Source of the DNA: Sycon ciliatum
Taxonomy: Eukaryota; Porifera; Calcarea; Leucosolenida; Sycettidae
NCBI RefSeq assembly: GCF_964019385.1
Contig: NC_088643.1
Coordinates: 81,454,699-81,518,698 of the forward strand
Length of the DNA stretch: 64,000 bases
Direction: 5' to 3'
Shown: positions 25,138-38,536 of the stretch, piece after piece
How positions within the stretch are numbered: position 1 is the stretch's first letter
How the letters are laid out: each line of letters begins with the position of its first letter
Made by a program: the position numbers and the translations under genes
The notes under the pieces: model-generated
Told to the model about the DNA's origin: nothing
The model's input: only the letters and a program-made list of their open reading frames with translations
Databases searched by the model: none

Positions 25138-26084
25138 ACGGCTCCGAGTGTTGGCCAGTCCTGCGGCGTGACGAATTCCGCATTGATGGTTTCCACCACT
25201 CTTGCTTGCGTATCATCTTGGGTGTGTCTTGGCGAGATCAACAGTCAGATTCGGTGACCAATGAAGAGTTGAGGCGACGATGGGGAAAGCCAGAATTGTT
25301 ATCCACCTGCATCCGCAAGCGGCGCATGGAGTGGCTTGGACATATTGCACGTATGCCGGATACCAGGCAACCTAAGCAGTTGTTGTTTGGATGGCTTGGC
25401 AAGGCTCGTCCGGCACAAGGTCCACGCCTTCGGCTCAAGGACCGTGTTCATCACGACCTACGCTCCTTGGATACACCATGGTTTGCAACAGCCCAGGATC
25501 GACCTTTGTGGAGATCGAGTGTCGTTGATGTTGTGCCTCCACCACCACCATCTAAGCCAACTGTGCACTGCAGTGTTTGCGACCATCATCTTAGTGCGTC
25601 TGGGTACAAGCGGCATAAGTGCAGTGCAGCGCGTCAACTTCCTGTCAGCCAACAGCCTGGTGCAAAGTCGTGTCAGCGTTGTGGTAGATGGTTCAAGAGT
25701 GCTGGTGGGCTGAAGGTACATAAGTGCCCTCTCGCAGGTTCCTCCCAACAGCCTTCGGACTCTGTCGATCCTGCACCTCGCCTAGTGCTTCAACACCAAC
25801 AATGTTGCCCATTCCACTGCCCGTCATGTAACCGGTGCTTTCGATCTGCTGCTGGGTTTAAACGGCACAATTGCGAGCGTGGCAAGCGACCAACAGCGAG
25901 GGAGCGTCTTGAGTTCAAGTTCTGCTGTGCGTGCGGCGAGAGATATCGCAGACAGCAGGATCTGCAGCGGCATGAGGCTGGATGTTCTGCCGCGACGCCG
26001 TGATGCTACCCCTTTGTTCCCCTCCTCATGAGGGCAGCTTAGCCGTTTAACGGCAGCTGTTTGTCAAGGTCAAGGTCAAGGTCA

Positions 26085-26088
<4 letters not shown>
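25134..26088 (+). mobile_element. LINE 3' fragment with C-terminal C2H2 fingers, copy A1
   Basis: An open frame from 25134 to the stop near 26003 encodes the post-reverse-transcriptase part of an APE-type LINE: LYGSECWPVLRRDEF, then RRMEWLGHIARMP, then a Gln/Leu-rich segment. After a proline run come repeated Cys-x2-Cys...His...Cys fingers, for example CQRCGRWFKSAGGLKVHKC and CPSCNRCFRSAAGFKRHNC. Reverse transcriptase and endonuclease are missing, so the copy is 5'-truncated. After the stop the sequence ends in four CAAGGT units and then (TG)n, a tandem 3' tail typical of RTE-like LINEs. The clade is not certain. Confidence 0.8.
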
Positions 26089-26157
<69 letters not shown>

Positions 26158-26172
26158 ACGTGTGTGTGTGTC
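26088..26172. repeat. (TG)n microsatellite
   Basis: A TG run that continues directly from the CAAGGT tail of LINE copy A1. Confidence 0.95.
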
Positions 26173-26399
26173 GGTGACTTGAAACAAAACCTTCCCCTGG
26201 GAGCACCGGTATTCAATAGCGATTTCATTGAAAGACCTCTGTTGAAGCTCACGGAAGTTGAAGCGTGTCAAGTACTAGTAAGGGGAAAATTGACTACCGG
26301 TAACTCTACTGGGGTACTGCTACTTGTTACTCTACTGTATCTGGAGAACTTTACGATCACTCTTATCTACTACAACTCAGAACTGAGTCTGTCCTGGTT

Positions 26400-26478
26400 G
26401 TGTATGTATGTGTGTGTGTGCGTATGTATGTATGTATGTATGTATGTATGTATGTATGTATGTATGTATGTATGTATG
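26400..26478. repeat. (TATG)n microsatellite
   Basis: About 14 TATG units at 26424-26478 after an imperfect TG stretch, just before the LINE derivative A2. Confidence 0.95.
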
Positions 26479-26584
26479 TGAGTTTCAGGGAAGGAAGCAC
26501 TTTTCGGAGCTCCCTTCGTAGTAAGATTTTTTGTGCCACGGGCTGGCTTAGTTGTAGACATACATAATAGGTCTCCTAGGAAAG

Positions 26585-27080
26585 ATGACGCCCAGCTGTC
26601 GTCGTGAGACCGGGGCTCAGAGAAAAGTCGATCACTGGTTCGCGCCCGATGCGAACAATCGACTTTCTCCCGCCTCACCTGGATGTAGAGGAGTTGCGTT
26701 CCCTCGTCCAGAACACCCACCTAGGAAGGCCAACGCACCAGCAGGTTGTGGTACTGTGCTCCCTATTGCGTCGTGGAATGTCAGAACCCTTGTTGAGAAG
26801 GAAGGAGACGAGCTGACAAGTAGACGGGGCAGGTTTGACGTGCCTTGTATGCCAGCGAACCTTCACGTCCATCAGTGGAAGGACTCGACACAAGTGCAAA
26901 CTGACTGACATCCAAACTACAGCGGCACCACCCCTGGAGTGCTCCGCCTGTCACCGGACCTTCCGCTCGACTAGCGGCCGGACACGCCACCGATGCAGCA
27001 GGGTGACTAGTACCATTTGACTTGTCCCTGTAGGGACTGCGTAGCCAGACTTGGCAGTAGGATCAAGATCAAGATGTATG
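26585..27080 (+). mobile_element. Internally deleted LINE derivative, copy A2
   Basis: The 5' part encodes the start of an APE-like endonuclease (IASWNVRTLVEKEGDE, near 26768-26815). Within about 30 bp the sequence switches to a frame with two C-terminal fingers (CLVCQRTFTSISGRTRHKC and CSACHRTFRSTSGRTRHRC) and a stop near 27018, then a GATCAA tail. All of the reverse transcriptase is missing. The 5' leader contains complementary GTCGAT/ATCGAC segments around 26628-26664. Confidence 0.7.
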
Positions 27081-27102
27081 TATGTATGTTTGTATGTATG
27101 TA

Positions 27103-27455
27103 CAGTTGTGGCAAGTGAAATCCGACACTTGGCATAAGGGACTGCACCATGCAGTCTGCAGCCCTGCATGCGTACAGTACATGTGTTACATACAACTTTA
27201 TCTGTCCGATGACAAAACTCGTACTCATCACAGTCAAGGTTCAAAAGGTGCTGGCAAAAATGAATGGGGATTGGATACCAATACTCCTTATGTGTACCAT
27301 GTTTGTGAACTATGTGTATCTAGCTTGTGACCTTTCGATGTTTTTGGGATGTATACGGCTCTGGAGTACAAATTAGGTGCAGTGCATTACAACATTGGTG
27401 TCCATTTGTGGCGCTGTCCCCTATGGCAAGTGTAGGATTTCACTTGCCACAACTG
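27103..27455. mobile_element. Tc1-like MITE with TA target site
   Basis: The ends CAGTTGTGGCAAGTGAAATC and GATTTCACTTGCCACAACTG are complements, with TA on both sides (27101-27102, 27456-27457). It is 353 bp with no coding capacity, inserted next to a TATG tract. Confidence 0.85.
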
Positions 27456-27457
27456 TA

Positions 27458-27502
27458 TATATGTGTATGTATGTGTGAGTATGTGTGAGTATGTGTGAGT
27501 AT

Positions 27503-27590
<88 letters not shown>
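27458..27590. repeat. (TATG)n/(TG)n microsatellite
   Basis: TATGTGTGAG units pass into about 40 TG units directly upstream of LINE copy A3. Confidence 0.95.
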
Positions 27591-28690
27591 CTGTGTTCCA
27601 ATGTTAGCATTCCCAAAACGAAGTTTATTGTTGCGGGTCATTTTTGTCTCTGAGGCGGATTGTGCTCCTATTCTGGTTGTTGGCGACCAAGTCAAATGTG
27701 TACCATCTTTTGTTTATCTCGGAAGCGCCATCACACCTGACACCAGATCTTGTCGTGATATCGCTCATCGCGTTGCTAACGCTGCTAAAGCATTTGGTGC
27801 ATTGTTGGAGGTGTTCCGTGATTCAACATCGTCTCTGTCCACCAAGAGTGCCTGTGTCATGTCAATACTGCTGTACGGTGCTGAACATAGGACCCAACTC
27901 CAAGCCGATCTCAGACGTATACACCTACCACTATTACCACCATCGATGCTTGCGGGCTATCCTTGGTGTGTTCAGAAACGCTCAGTGGAACCATCACAAT
28001 CTCTCAGCAGCTGCGGGATCGCTGGGGAGATCCCATTACGCTATCAGAGAAGATCCGGCATCGGCGCCTTGAGTGGCTTGGTCGCGTGGTGCATCTTGAA
28101 CCTGAACGTGCGCTGCGACAGCTCTTGTTTGGGTCCCTGGAAACCACCCGGCCTGCCCATGGTCCTCGTCGGCGCTGGAAGGATGTGTTGCGTGGTGATC
28201 TCCAACGTCTTCCAAACTGGTTCGACATCGCCTCAGAGAGGTCTAATTGGCGCCAGTTTCTGCATGCCTTGAGCAGTACCCAACTTGACGTGTGGACACC
28301 TCGTCTGACGAACACCGAGGTACTGGCAGTTTGGAACTCCGCCAGACAGGATGATATACCGACCTGTCTAAAGCACCGTCGGATGGAATGGCTAGGCCAT
28401 CTCTGTAGACTGGAAGAGTGCACTCCGCGTCAACTGCTGGTTGGTTCCCTCTTGCCGACTCACCCTGCCTGTGGCCTTCGGAAAAGATGGTGTGATACCA
28501 TGGGTTTCAGATGTCCGTTGTCTCGACCCGGGTGGTGAGAACTGGTTTGCTCTGGTGCAGGAGTGTGGTGAATGGCGAGGGACATACTCCAGCACTACTG
28601 CATCTGGACCATGCAAAAAACAACGCACACCATGTAAAATCTGCGGGAGGTCGCTTTCGAGAAGTGGCATGGCCTGACATAAATGCAAGC
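27591..28690 (+). mobile_element. LINE 3' fragment, copy A3, with frameshifts
   Basis: Pieces in successive plus frames form the end of a LINE protein: FVYLGSAITPDTRSCRDIAH and LLYGAE (thumb region), CLRAILGVF, RRLEWLGRVVHLEPERALRQ, and then a second RRMEWLGHLCRLEECTPRQ block. A C2H2-like CKICGRSLSRSGMA is cut by a stop at 28677 before its HKC. The repeated EWLG block within one copy suggests an internal duplication or two joined copies. At least two frame changes make it a pseudogene. It is the same family as A1 and A2. Confidence 0.75.
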
Positions 28691-29094
28691 AGGAGTGCAG
28701 CAAGCCGCTATCAGGACGGCTTGGGAGCAGGAAAGGCTCTACATGTCAGTGTTGGCTCCAAATCCCCAGAGGTGCTCATACGTGCCCAGCATCGAACTCT
28801 CCTTCTTCTACTACACGCGACTCAGTCGCAGTAGTACCCATGCCGGGGAGGACTCAGATCTCACTACCTTGCTGTCAGGCTCATTGCAGCGCCTCTGCCA
28901 GGTGCTGCCGGTCGAAGAGAATTTTTCAACTTCACAGTTGTGCCAAGTGTATGAGAACTCTTGCTGGACGCTAACCTGCGGAATGCTATTGTGCTGCGTA
29001 CAGTGCTCGACCAGTCTACCCTGTGCCTGTCGGCCACTCGTACGAAGGGACATGAGGCCGCTTTACAGCACTGTTCATGACAGGACAGAACAGC
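28691..29094 (+). other. Open but unrecognised stretch between LINE A3 and the giant TG array
   Basis: A plus frame stays open from 28683 into the TG repeat. Its non-repeat part (about 135 residues) has several cysteine pairs, but I recognise no family. It may be 3' LINE sequence or unrelated DNA. Confidence 0.3.
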
Positions 29095-31435
<2,341 letters not shown>

Positions 31436-31548
31436 ATGAAGAAAGTCAAGTTCCATAACGTTTTCTTGTGACTGTCATCAGTGGAACGCCGTCACATAAA
31501 AACTGATGACAGTCACAAGAAAACGTTATGGAACTTGACTTTCTTCAT
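31436..31548. repeat. Perfect 47-bp inverted repeat
   Basis: Arms 31436-31482 and 31502-31548 are exact complements (starting ATGAAGAAAGTCAAGTTCC) with a 19-nt loop. It lies just past the 3' end of LINE copy B1. Confidence 0.9.
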
Positions 31549-31699
31549 TTTTGCTGTTGTTATGAGTGTACAATTTATCTTATTTATTGCCATTTTACGA
31601 CTATTGTCTCCTCGTCGATTGTTTAAAGAAGAAAGAGTTAGGCCATCAGCTAGTAATAGTATGCTGTCTGTGGTGTACACGTCGACGGCAGTCCCACAA

Positions 31700-32643
31700 G
31701 TTTGCTCGAGGAGGTACTTGTAAACTGCTACTTGAAGCGTTGCAGCGCTGCCTTGGATGGGGGAGCGTTCAGGATGGCAGAGGGTAGAGCATTCCATGTT
31801 GTGAGTAGGCCGAACGGGAAGGATCGGTGTAGGATGTCAGGACTTGTGGCGGGGAGGGGGTTTGACAACTGGAAGGCATGGGAGTGTTTCACTTGATGTT
31901 GGTGGCGGGTTCTGGGGCGGGCGGGCTCAGGGGCAGCAGGTGGCAGCATGTCTGTCAGCTGAGACAGACCGGAAATGTAGTGCAGCTTGAAAAGGTAGCA
32001 CAGTCCCGACACTTGCCGACGCACTGATAAGCTTGGGAACATGGCCCCAGCGCCAATGCTGCGCATACACCGTTCCTGAATGTGGTCAAGCTTCGCCAGG
32101 TTGGACCGGGCTGCGCCTTGCCAGACTAGGGGAGTATATTCCATGGTTGGGCGGATGAAGCCTTTGTATACGCTGAGGCAGCCGTTGCGGTCGAGTACTG
32201 GGCACACCTTCCTGAAGAAGCCAAGGCGCTGGCTGGATCTGGCTGCAACCTGGTGGAGATGGTTGCGGAACAGCAGTTTGCGGTCGAAGGTCACACCGAG
32301 AAGCTTAACATCGGTTTCCTCTCTGATCACGGTACCATCGAAGCTGAGAGAAGAGGGTGGGAGGGGTATTGATGTTGATCGTCTGCTCATCGACATTCCT
32401 TGGCACTTTGTCGGCTCAAACTGGACCTTCCATCTCGATCCCCAAGCTTGGAGCTCATCGAGGGAGGCTTGCAGTGAGTTTAAACTTTAAAGTGGCGGGG
32501 GAAACGTCATCGGCACGGATCAGGCAGTACAGTGTTGTGTCGTCTGCATACGACGCTAGCTGGCATTCTGGGGAGACACAGTCAGAGATGTCGTTGACAT
32601 AGATAAGGAAGAGCGTTGATCCGAATATACTGCCTTGCGGCAC
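31700..32643 (-). mobile_element. CR1/Jockey-like LINE, 5'-truncated copy B1
   Basis: The minus frame at 32643-32455 has MPQGSIFGSTLFLIYVNDIS and YADDTTLY, the reverse transcriptase palm motifs. A frame change leads to 32396-31728, with LLGVTFDRKLLFRNHL, PTMEYTPLVWQGAA and the terminal TTWNALP tail common in this LINE group. Upstream reverse transcriptase and endonuclease are missing, as in target-primed 5' truncation. One frameshift shows that it is inactive. Confidence 0.85.
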
Positions 32644-32704
32644 ACCGGCTTGGATTGGGAAGTGCGAGGAGGTCTGACCACCAACAACAGCCCTTATCTT
32701 CCTT

Positions 32705-32890
32705 GTGTGGTTGGTGTTGTTGGTGTGGCTGTTGGGGCGGCTGGCGGTTGTTGGTGCGGTTGTTGGTGCGGCTGTTGGTGCGGCTGTTCAGTCGGTGTGG
32801 CTGTTCAGTTGGTGTGCTGTTCAGTTGGTGTGGCTGTTCAGTTGGTGTGGCTGTTCAGTTGCCTGTTGGTGTGGCTGTTGGTGCTGCTTA
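32705..32890. repeat. 15-bp minisatellite
   Basis: Variants of GGTGTGGCTGTT with TCAGTT spacers repeat about 12 times. Confidence 0.85.
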
Positions 32891-33019
32891 GTGCTGCTGA
32901 ATGAGTGATTGTGTGGGTGAGGGTGAGCACGGGCGTGTGTTGTGTAGTAGGACGCCATCGGCGTACAAGCATCTTGTTTCTCATTCTGATTGCTGTATGG
33001 TAGTGGTGCTGAGCCCGAT

Positions 33020-33150
33020 TCACAATACAACTTTCTGCGACGCGACACGCGATCTGCGACAGTTGCGACAAGAAACTGCCTGTCGCGAGCTGTCGCAAGC
33101 TGTCGCAATGCACCTGTCGCAGAAGTTGAAGAAAGTTCAACTTTTGCGAC
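33020..33150. repeat. GTCGC-rich palindromic cluster, left copy
   Basis: Repeated GCGACA in the first half (ACTTTCTGCGACGCGACA...) and TGTCGC in the second half, enclosed by AACTTTCTGCGAC and CGCAGAAGTTG. The inverse of its left part recurs at 37765-37856. Confidence 0.7.
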
Positions 33151-33163
33151 ATGCGACACAACA

Positions 33164-36100
33164 TACTTATTATTATTATTATTATTAGACACAATCTCAT
33201 AGCATGTGACAAGCATAGCTAATGCAGGGACAGAATCCCCTGAGACAAGGGCGTTGAGCCAGCCACGGCAATAGTAAGCTAGGAAAACAAAGCAAATATG
33301 AGTTAGAGCAGAAAATGAATGGAAAATTACAAAGAAAAACGATTAACGGAAGTGAGCACTATCAAAATTCGTGCATCACCCAGGTATTCGAGAATGTTCT
33401 TCGATGATAATTATTGCGTCTAGTTCAGTTGTGATAGTAGATCTTTAAACTGACCAATAGAAGAACAAGTTTTCAGACCGTATGGTAATGATAACCAATG
33501 AGAGTAGCCGGAAAACAAAGGGGACTTTAGATACTGGGCTGACTTAACAAGAGGCAGGATGAGCGCGTTACGGGTTGAGCTTGTCGTTATTGTACTTCAT
33601 CATGTGTGAAGGGGTTTTATGAAGAAATATTTTATGAACCAGTGTACAGAGATGGTGCTTATGACGAACGGAGAGAGGAGAAGTGTGTGCAAGTCGATAA
33701 AGGGCATCCGAAGGAAAACATCGATCCTTGTTGTAAAGAATTTTAAGTATAAATCTATGGTGGACTTCTAATTGGTTCAGAGTTGTGTCAGAAAGGCCAC
33801 ACCAAGCGGTATCGCAATAGTCGAATATAGGGAGAATATAGCACTGATAAAATAATAGTTTACACTGGATGGGCAAATGAGTGCAATGTGGTTGTAGTAC
33901 CCCTAATGCTGAACTGGTTCGCTTGCATACACAGTTGACATGTGCAGCCCAAGAGAGTTTGCGGTCAAACATCACACCTAGATGTTTGTGCTGAGTAACA
34001 ACACGGATAGGCATAGTCGAGTCAGGGAAGTATAATGGTTGATCAGGAGGGGATGAAGAAATATACATGGCTTCTGTCTTGTCTAAATTGGGCTGGAGTT
34101 TCCACGTTTGCATCCACATGACAGTGCTGTTGATGCGATGCTGCATGGTAAGGAGTAATTGTGCAGGGGAGGAATCAGAACAGATCAGGCCAGTGTCATC
34201 CGCATACAAACTAACATCGGGGACAACTGAAGGTAGGTCATTAACGTAAAGCAAGAATAACAAAGGACCCAGAATGGAACCTTGGGGCACTCCAGACGTT
34301 ACAGGGAGGGGATCAGACAAGAAATAAGACAAGCGAACAGCCTGAGAACGAGCAGACAGATACGAGGATATCCAACGCAAGGCAGCATCCTCCACCCGGA
34401 AGGTGACCTCCAACTTGGCAAGTAAGCCACGATGCCAAACGGTGTCGAATGCCTTAGCCAAGTCGAAAAACACCATTCCCACATGCTCCCCACAGTTCCT
34501 CTTTGTCGCTATGTCTTGGACAAGTCGAGTCACCTGGTATTGAGTTGAGTCACCACGGCAGAATCCCGACTGAGCTGGTGAGAGAGCCGGAGCGATGTGC
34601 AGGTAGAGGGAATCGAATACAATACGCTCACAAAGTTTGGAAACTGTGCGCAGCAGAGAGATGGGGCGGTAGTTTGCCGGGCAAGCACGGGAGCCTTTAT
34701 TCTTGTAAAGCGGTGTCACGATGGCGGATTTCCAATCCTGTGGGAATGTACCAGTTCGAAATGACATATTAAAAATAATGGCGAGAGGATAGGCTATTGA
34801 TGGTGCAAGAGACTGCAGCACTTCATTCGGGATCCCATCTGAGCCGGGAGACTTTCCACATTTCAGGCGCTTCAGATATTTCCGAACTTGAAACGTAGTG
34901 ACAGTGATTGTACGGAACGGAACAGATATGAAAGGCGACTGGGACAAAGGGGGAATGCGCCACAAAGGATCATCAGGTAGCCCAAATGAGGTGAACTGAG
35001 TGTTCAGAACATCAGCTATGCTCTTGGGGGACGTGGCGACCGTACCGTCGGATGCTATCATCGTTTGGGGCATGACACGGCCGGAAGTGTGCCGCTGTGC
35101 TCGCACAAACTGAAAGAGTGTAGGTCGATTCGGTGACGTTAGTGATGCTTGGATGGAGCGTATATATTGACGATGTGCTTGCCGAGACAGGTGCTTTACA
35201 GCATTCCTTTGTCGGTTATATTAAGCTGCATGATTTACTGCTGTCGGATATTTTTTGTACACACTGTATAGATCACGCTTGCGTTTTACAGCAGACCTGA
35301 GCTCAGCAGTAACCCATGGTGGAGATTGCATGCGGGGTCGTGGAGATGTCACAGTGTGGGTGGCTCCGAATGAGGTGAGGTGACGACGGAAGGCGGACTG
35401 GAGCTCACAATCAAAGTGATGAAGTGCGTCATTAACATCAGTGTACGAGTTCAGAGAGGACCAGTTGTAGCCAGCTAAATCAGCGTTGATTAATTGCCAA
35501 AGGTGCGAAGGTACTTGTTTGAAGCGATACAGTGAAGAGGGAGGACCAGTGGAAGAGTTGGGGAAGTAGTTCGAAATAGGGGCGTAACATAAAGTGCAAA
35601 CAATCTGTATATGGTCAGACATACCCAAGGGAGGTGCTTGATCAATTGAGCGCACGAGGCGTGGTCGGTTGGTGATCACCAAGTCCAGACACGAAACAGA
35701 GCCATTAGGCGAGGAATGAGTGGGGAAGTCAACCATCTGGTGGAGCCCAAGAGCAGAAAATACTGTGCTAAGGAGATCACCAGCCTTCGAGGTAGAATCG
35801 GTGGGACACCAGCTTGAGTTGTGGGCGTTGAAATCGCCAGTCACTAACAGATCATAAGAATCTAAACAGACTGACTGTAATGCCTCAACAAACATGTCAC
35901 AAAAGTACGACAATTGCATTGTGCTCTGTGAGGGTGGTCGATACATGCAGCATAGTAAGATGGGATTCTGAGATTGAGTAGAGGGGGAGCCAAGTTCAAG
36001 CCACACAGACTCGCAGCCAGGGCGTTGAAGGTCGGCACGAGGGGAGACGTACGGAAAGGAGTCCGAACGGACAAGTACGGCAACACCCCCATACCCACGG

Positions 36101-36188
36101 CTACAATGCGCTGACCGATTGTCTTCCGGAGGTCGATCTCTATACAGATACACAAATGGAGTTACAGCTTCGACCCTGCAGTAGACAT
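33164..36188 (-). mobile_element. CR1/Jockey-like LINE, nearly complete copy B2
   Basis: Reading from 36188 down, one minus frame covers an APE-type endonuclease (VTGDFNAHNSSWCP, GMSDHIQIVC) and continues into a reverse transcriptase (GKSPGSDGIPNEVL, FFDLAKAFDTVWHRG, SGVPQGSILGPLLFLLYVND, SLYADDTGL) to the stop at 33568. A single in-frame TAA at 35223-35221 separates the parts, with no frameshift between them. The 3' untranslated part ends in an (AAT)n tail at 33187-33164. The 5' end is cut inside the endonuclease at the junction with the 36189-36537 element. It is the best preserved LINE here. Confidence 0.9.
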
Positions 36189-36537
36189 AGCCCGATTTTG
36201 CTAGCAATTCTGCTGGCAAAATATCGAAGAATTTTGACGAGAGAATTTGCTGGCAAAACGGAGCAAAATATCGGTATGTTCGCTGGAAGTTGGGAGATTT
36301 TACACATACGGTGCATGTGACTCATTTTCGTACATTTTTGCGAACACGTGACTCATTTTTTTCTCATTTTGCCAACACGTGACCCACTTTCGGTCAGTTT
36401 TCCTACACGTGACCCAAGTTTGGCCTTGTCTTGGAGCAAAATATCGAGTGACCTGGCAAAATGAAAGCAAAATATCGACGATGAGCAAGCAAAATTTTGC
36501 GGCAAAATATCGACATTACCCCGGCAAAATCGGGCTT
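36189..36537. mobile_element. MITE-like element with AGCCCGATTTTGC ends
   Basis: The 13-bp ends AGCCCGATTTTGC and GCAAAATCGGGCT enclose 349 bp filled with GCAAAATATCGA motifs in both orientations. A middle array of four units contains CACGTGAC followed by CATTTT/CCACTTT. No target duplication could be read. It sits exactly at the 5' edge of LINE B2. A related ATTCGATATTTTGC sequence occurs at 11945-12010. Confidence 0.6.
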
Positions 36538-36668
36538 TGCCTACCCTGCAGGCCTGGCGCACAAGTAGTACTATGCACGTACACTGCACGTACGTGCACC
36601 CAGGCTAGGTCACGTGCATGAGGTCGAGGATGCAGATGTCGCAAACATGAAGAATATTGTGAACCGTG

Positions 36669-36670
<2 letters not shown>

Positions 36671-36697
<27 letters not shown>
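36671..36697. repeat. Poly-T run
   Basis: About 27 T residues, or poly-A on the minus strand. It could be a retroposon tail, but no body was recognised. Confidence 0.85.
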
Positions 36698-36700
<3 letters not shown>

Positions 36701-36907
36701 AAGGCCACAGCTTCCGGTTCCAATCATGACATGCAAAGCAGCGGTGCAGCATCGCAGGCATGAATCGTGGACGTGGTGATCGTGACGGGGTCTGATGTGC
36801 TCCACCGACCTAGCGTCCTAGGGTCTCGGCTTCACTGCACAGCAAACGCGTCGAAAGAAAACGGGGGCTAATAATTATCGGGAGATGGGGGGGGGGAAGA
36901 AGAAGAG

Positions 36908-37293
<386 letters not shown>

Positions 37294-37376
37294 GAGAGCT
37301 GGGAGATAGAAGAGCACAGTGCTCTTGGTGATGGGGGCTGCGAAGGATAGCAGGTTCTGGGATATGTGCATGAGAA

Positions 37377-37740
37377 TCAGAATATTGGTGATGATGGCAG
37401 CAGGGTTATAAGGTAAGCAGCTGAACACTCATAAGAACAGGGAAAGCGTTGGCGAGCAGATTCAAAGTGCATCAGTAGCAGAGAGCCAGTCCTGAGCAAG
37501 AAGGTGACGGTACACCTTTGCATGTGGGGCTGGGCGGGTGGGTGGTGGAACAGGTCTGGTGGCAGGGCATTCCATGTTGCAACGGTGCAAGCAGGGAATC
37601 CTTGGAGACAGCTATTCCGGGTGTTGGCAGGCAGGCCAGTTGTCATCTGCCGTGATCTGGTATGGATGGGAATCCTGCAGCTGGAGAGACTGACGGGTAG
37701 GTCTTGTCTCGGGGGCACGGTGAGTGGCTGGTTTAGGCAG
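37377..37740 (-). mobile_element. LINE C-terminal fragment, copy B3
   Basis: The minus frame encodes MTTGLPANTRNS, then FPACTVATWNALPPDLF and a short tail. This resembles the terminal WNALP segment of copy B1. Only the last 110 or so codons remain. Confidence 0.5.
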
Positions 37741-37759
37741 CATCTGCTTCAGAGGGCTG

Positions 37760-37858
37760 GACGCGTGTGTCGCTGTCGCAGCTCGTCGCATGTGTCGCAA
37801 GTCGCTTGTCGCGTCGCAGAAAGTACGTACTCGTAGTTGATGCGTTGTGAATCGGATC
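37760..37858. repeat. GTCGC-rich cluster, right copy
   Basis: TGTCGCTGTCGCAGCTCGTCGC continues to GTCGCAGAAAGT and GTGAATCGG. It is the reverse complement of the left cluster beginning CCGATTCACAA at about 33010. Confidence 0.65.
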
Positions 37859-38536
37859 GTTGCCTAGTATCTGCGTTGCCGTGGTAGTGGCATCACCGCG
37901 ACACTCAAATAACTGCCAATGGTATTAGCGCATTGCCATGACATGTCTGCATGATGATCACACAACTGTTACTTCGCAGGTGACGACCAAGACAGTTATC
38001 ATGGTTATGTCTGGACTGACTGACTTGAGTCTGTACTACTGACATAGTTCTGTAGCCCTGCCAGGCTGCCACTGGACTGGCATGATTGCTAGCGAGTAGC
38101 GTGCTTGCTGTTCGCGTTCGTCAAAATGAACATGAATCGTCCCCTTTCTCCAGCCTTGAGTCAAGGCTCAATATTATTCAGCGTCACAAGCACAAATACC
38201 CAAGCGATTCCAATCCCCACTGCATTCACTAGACCGGACCCTGTCTCCACGAGCAGTGTCGCTGCATCGGGGCTATCCAGCATTCTCAGCGGCTTGTAAA
38301 GACGTATCGTCCATCGTCGCATCGAGGTCGATGAAGGAGCAGCACAGTCCGTTGGTGAGCTGACGTATTTGAATTTGTCTTGCTGAACGCCCATACGGAT
38401 TCCTCGAGAAACCCTTTATCTAGCTTCTAATACTGACGCCTGTTGGTAGAGTTATCTGATTAGACCAAAGACTGAGCACCGGTACGGGTACATGTAGTAG
38501 TAGTAACGGAGAGCAGCAGCAGCAGCAGAAGCAGCT
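37859..38536. other. DNA upstream of DRC1
   Basis: This should hold the DRC1 promoter. A CAG trinucleotide run precedes the ATG (38512-38536). No TATA box was convincing. A 77-codon minus frame at 38394-38161 is open but not recognisable. Confidence 0.4.

Noticed and set aside
38161-38394. 77-codon minus-strand frame upstream of DRC1 with a hydrophobic end
   Set aside because: No family recognised and no splice link to the formin; cannot be supported as a gene or first exon.
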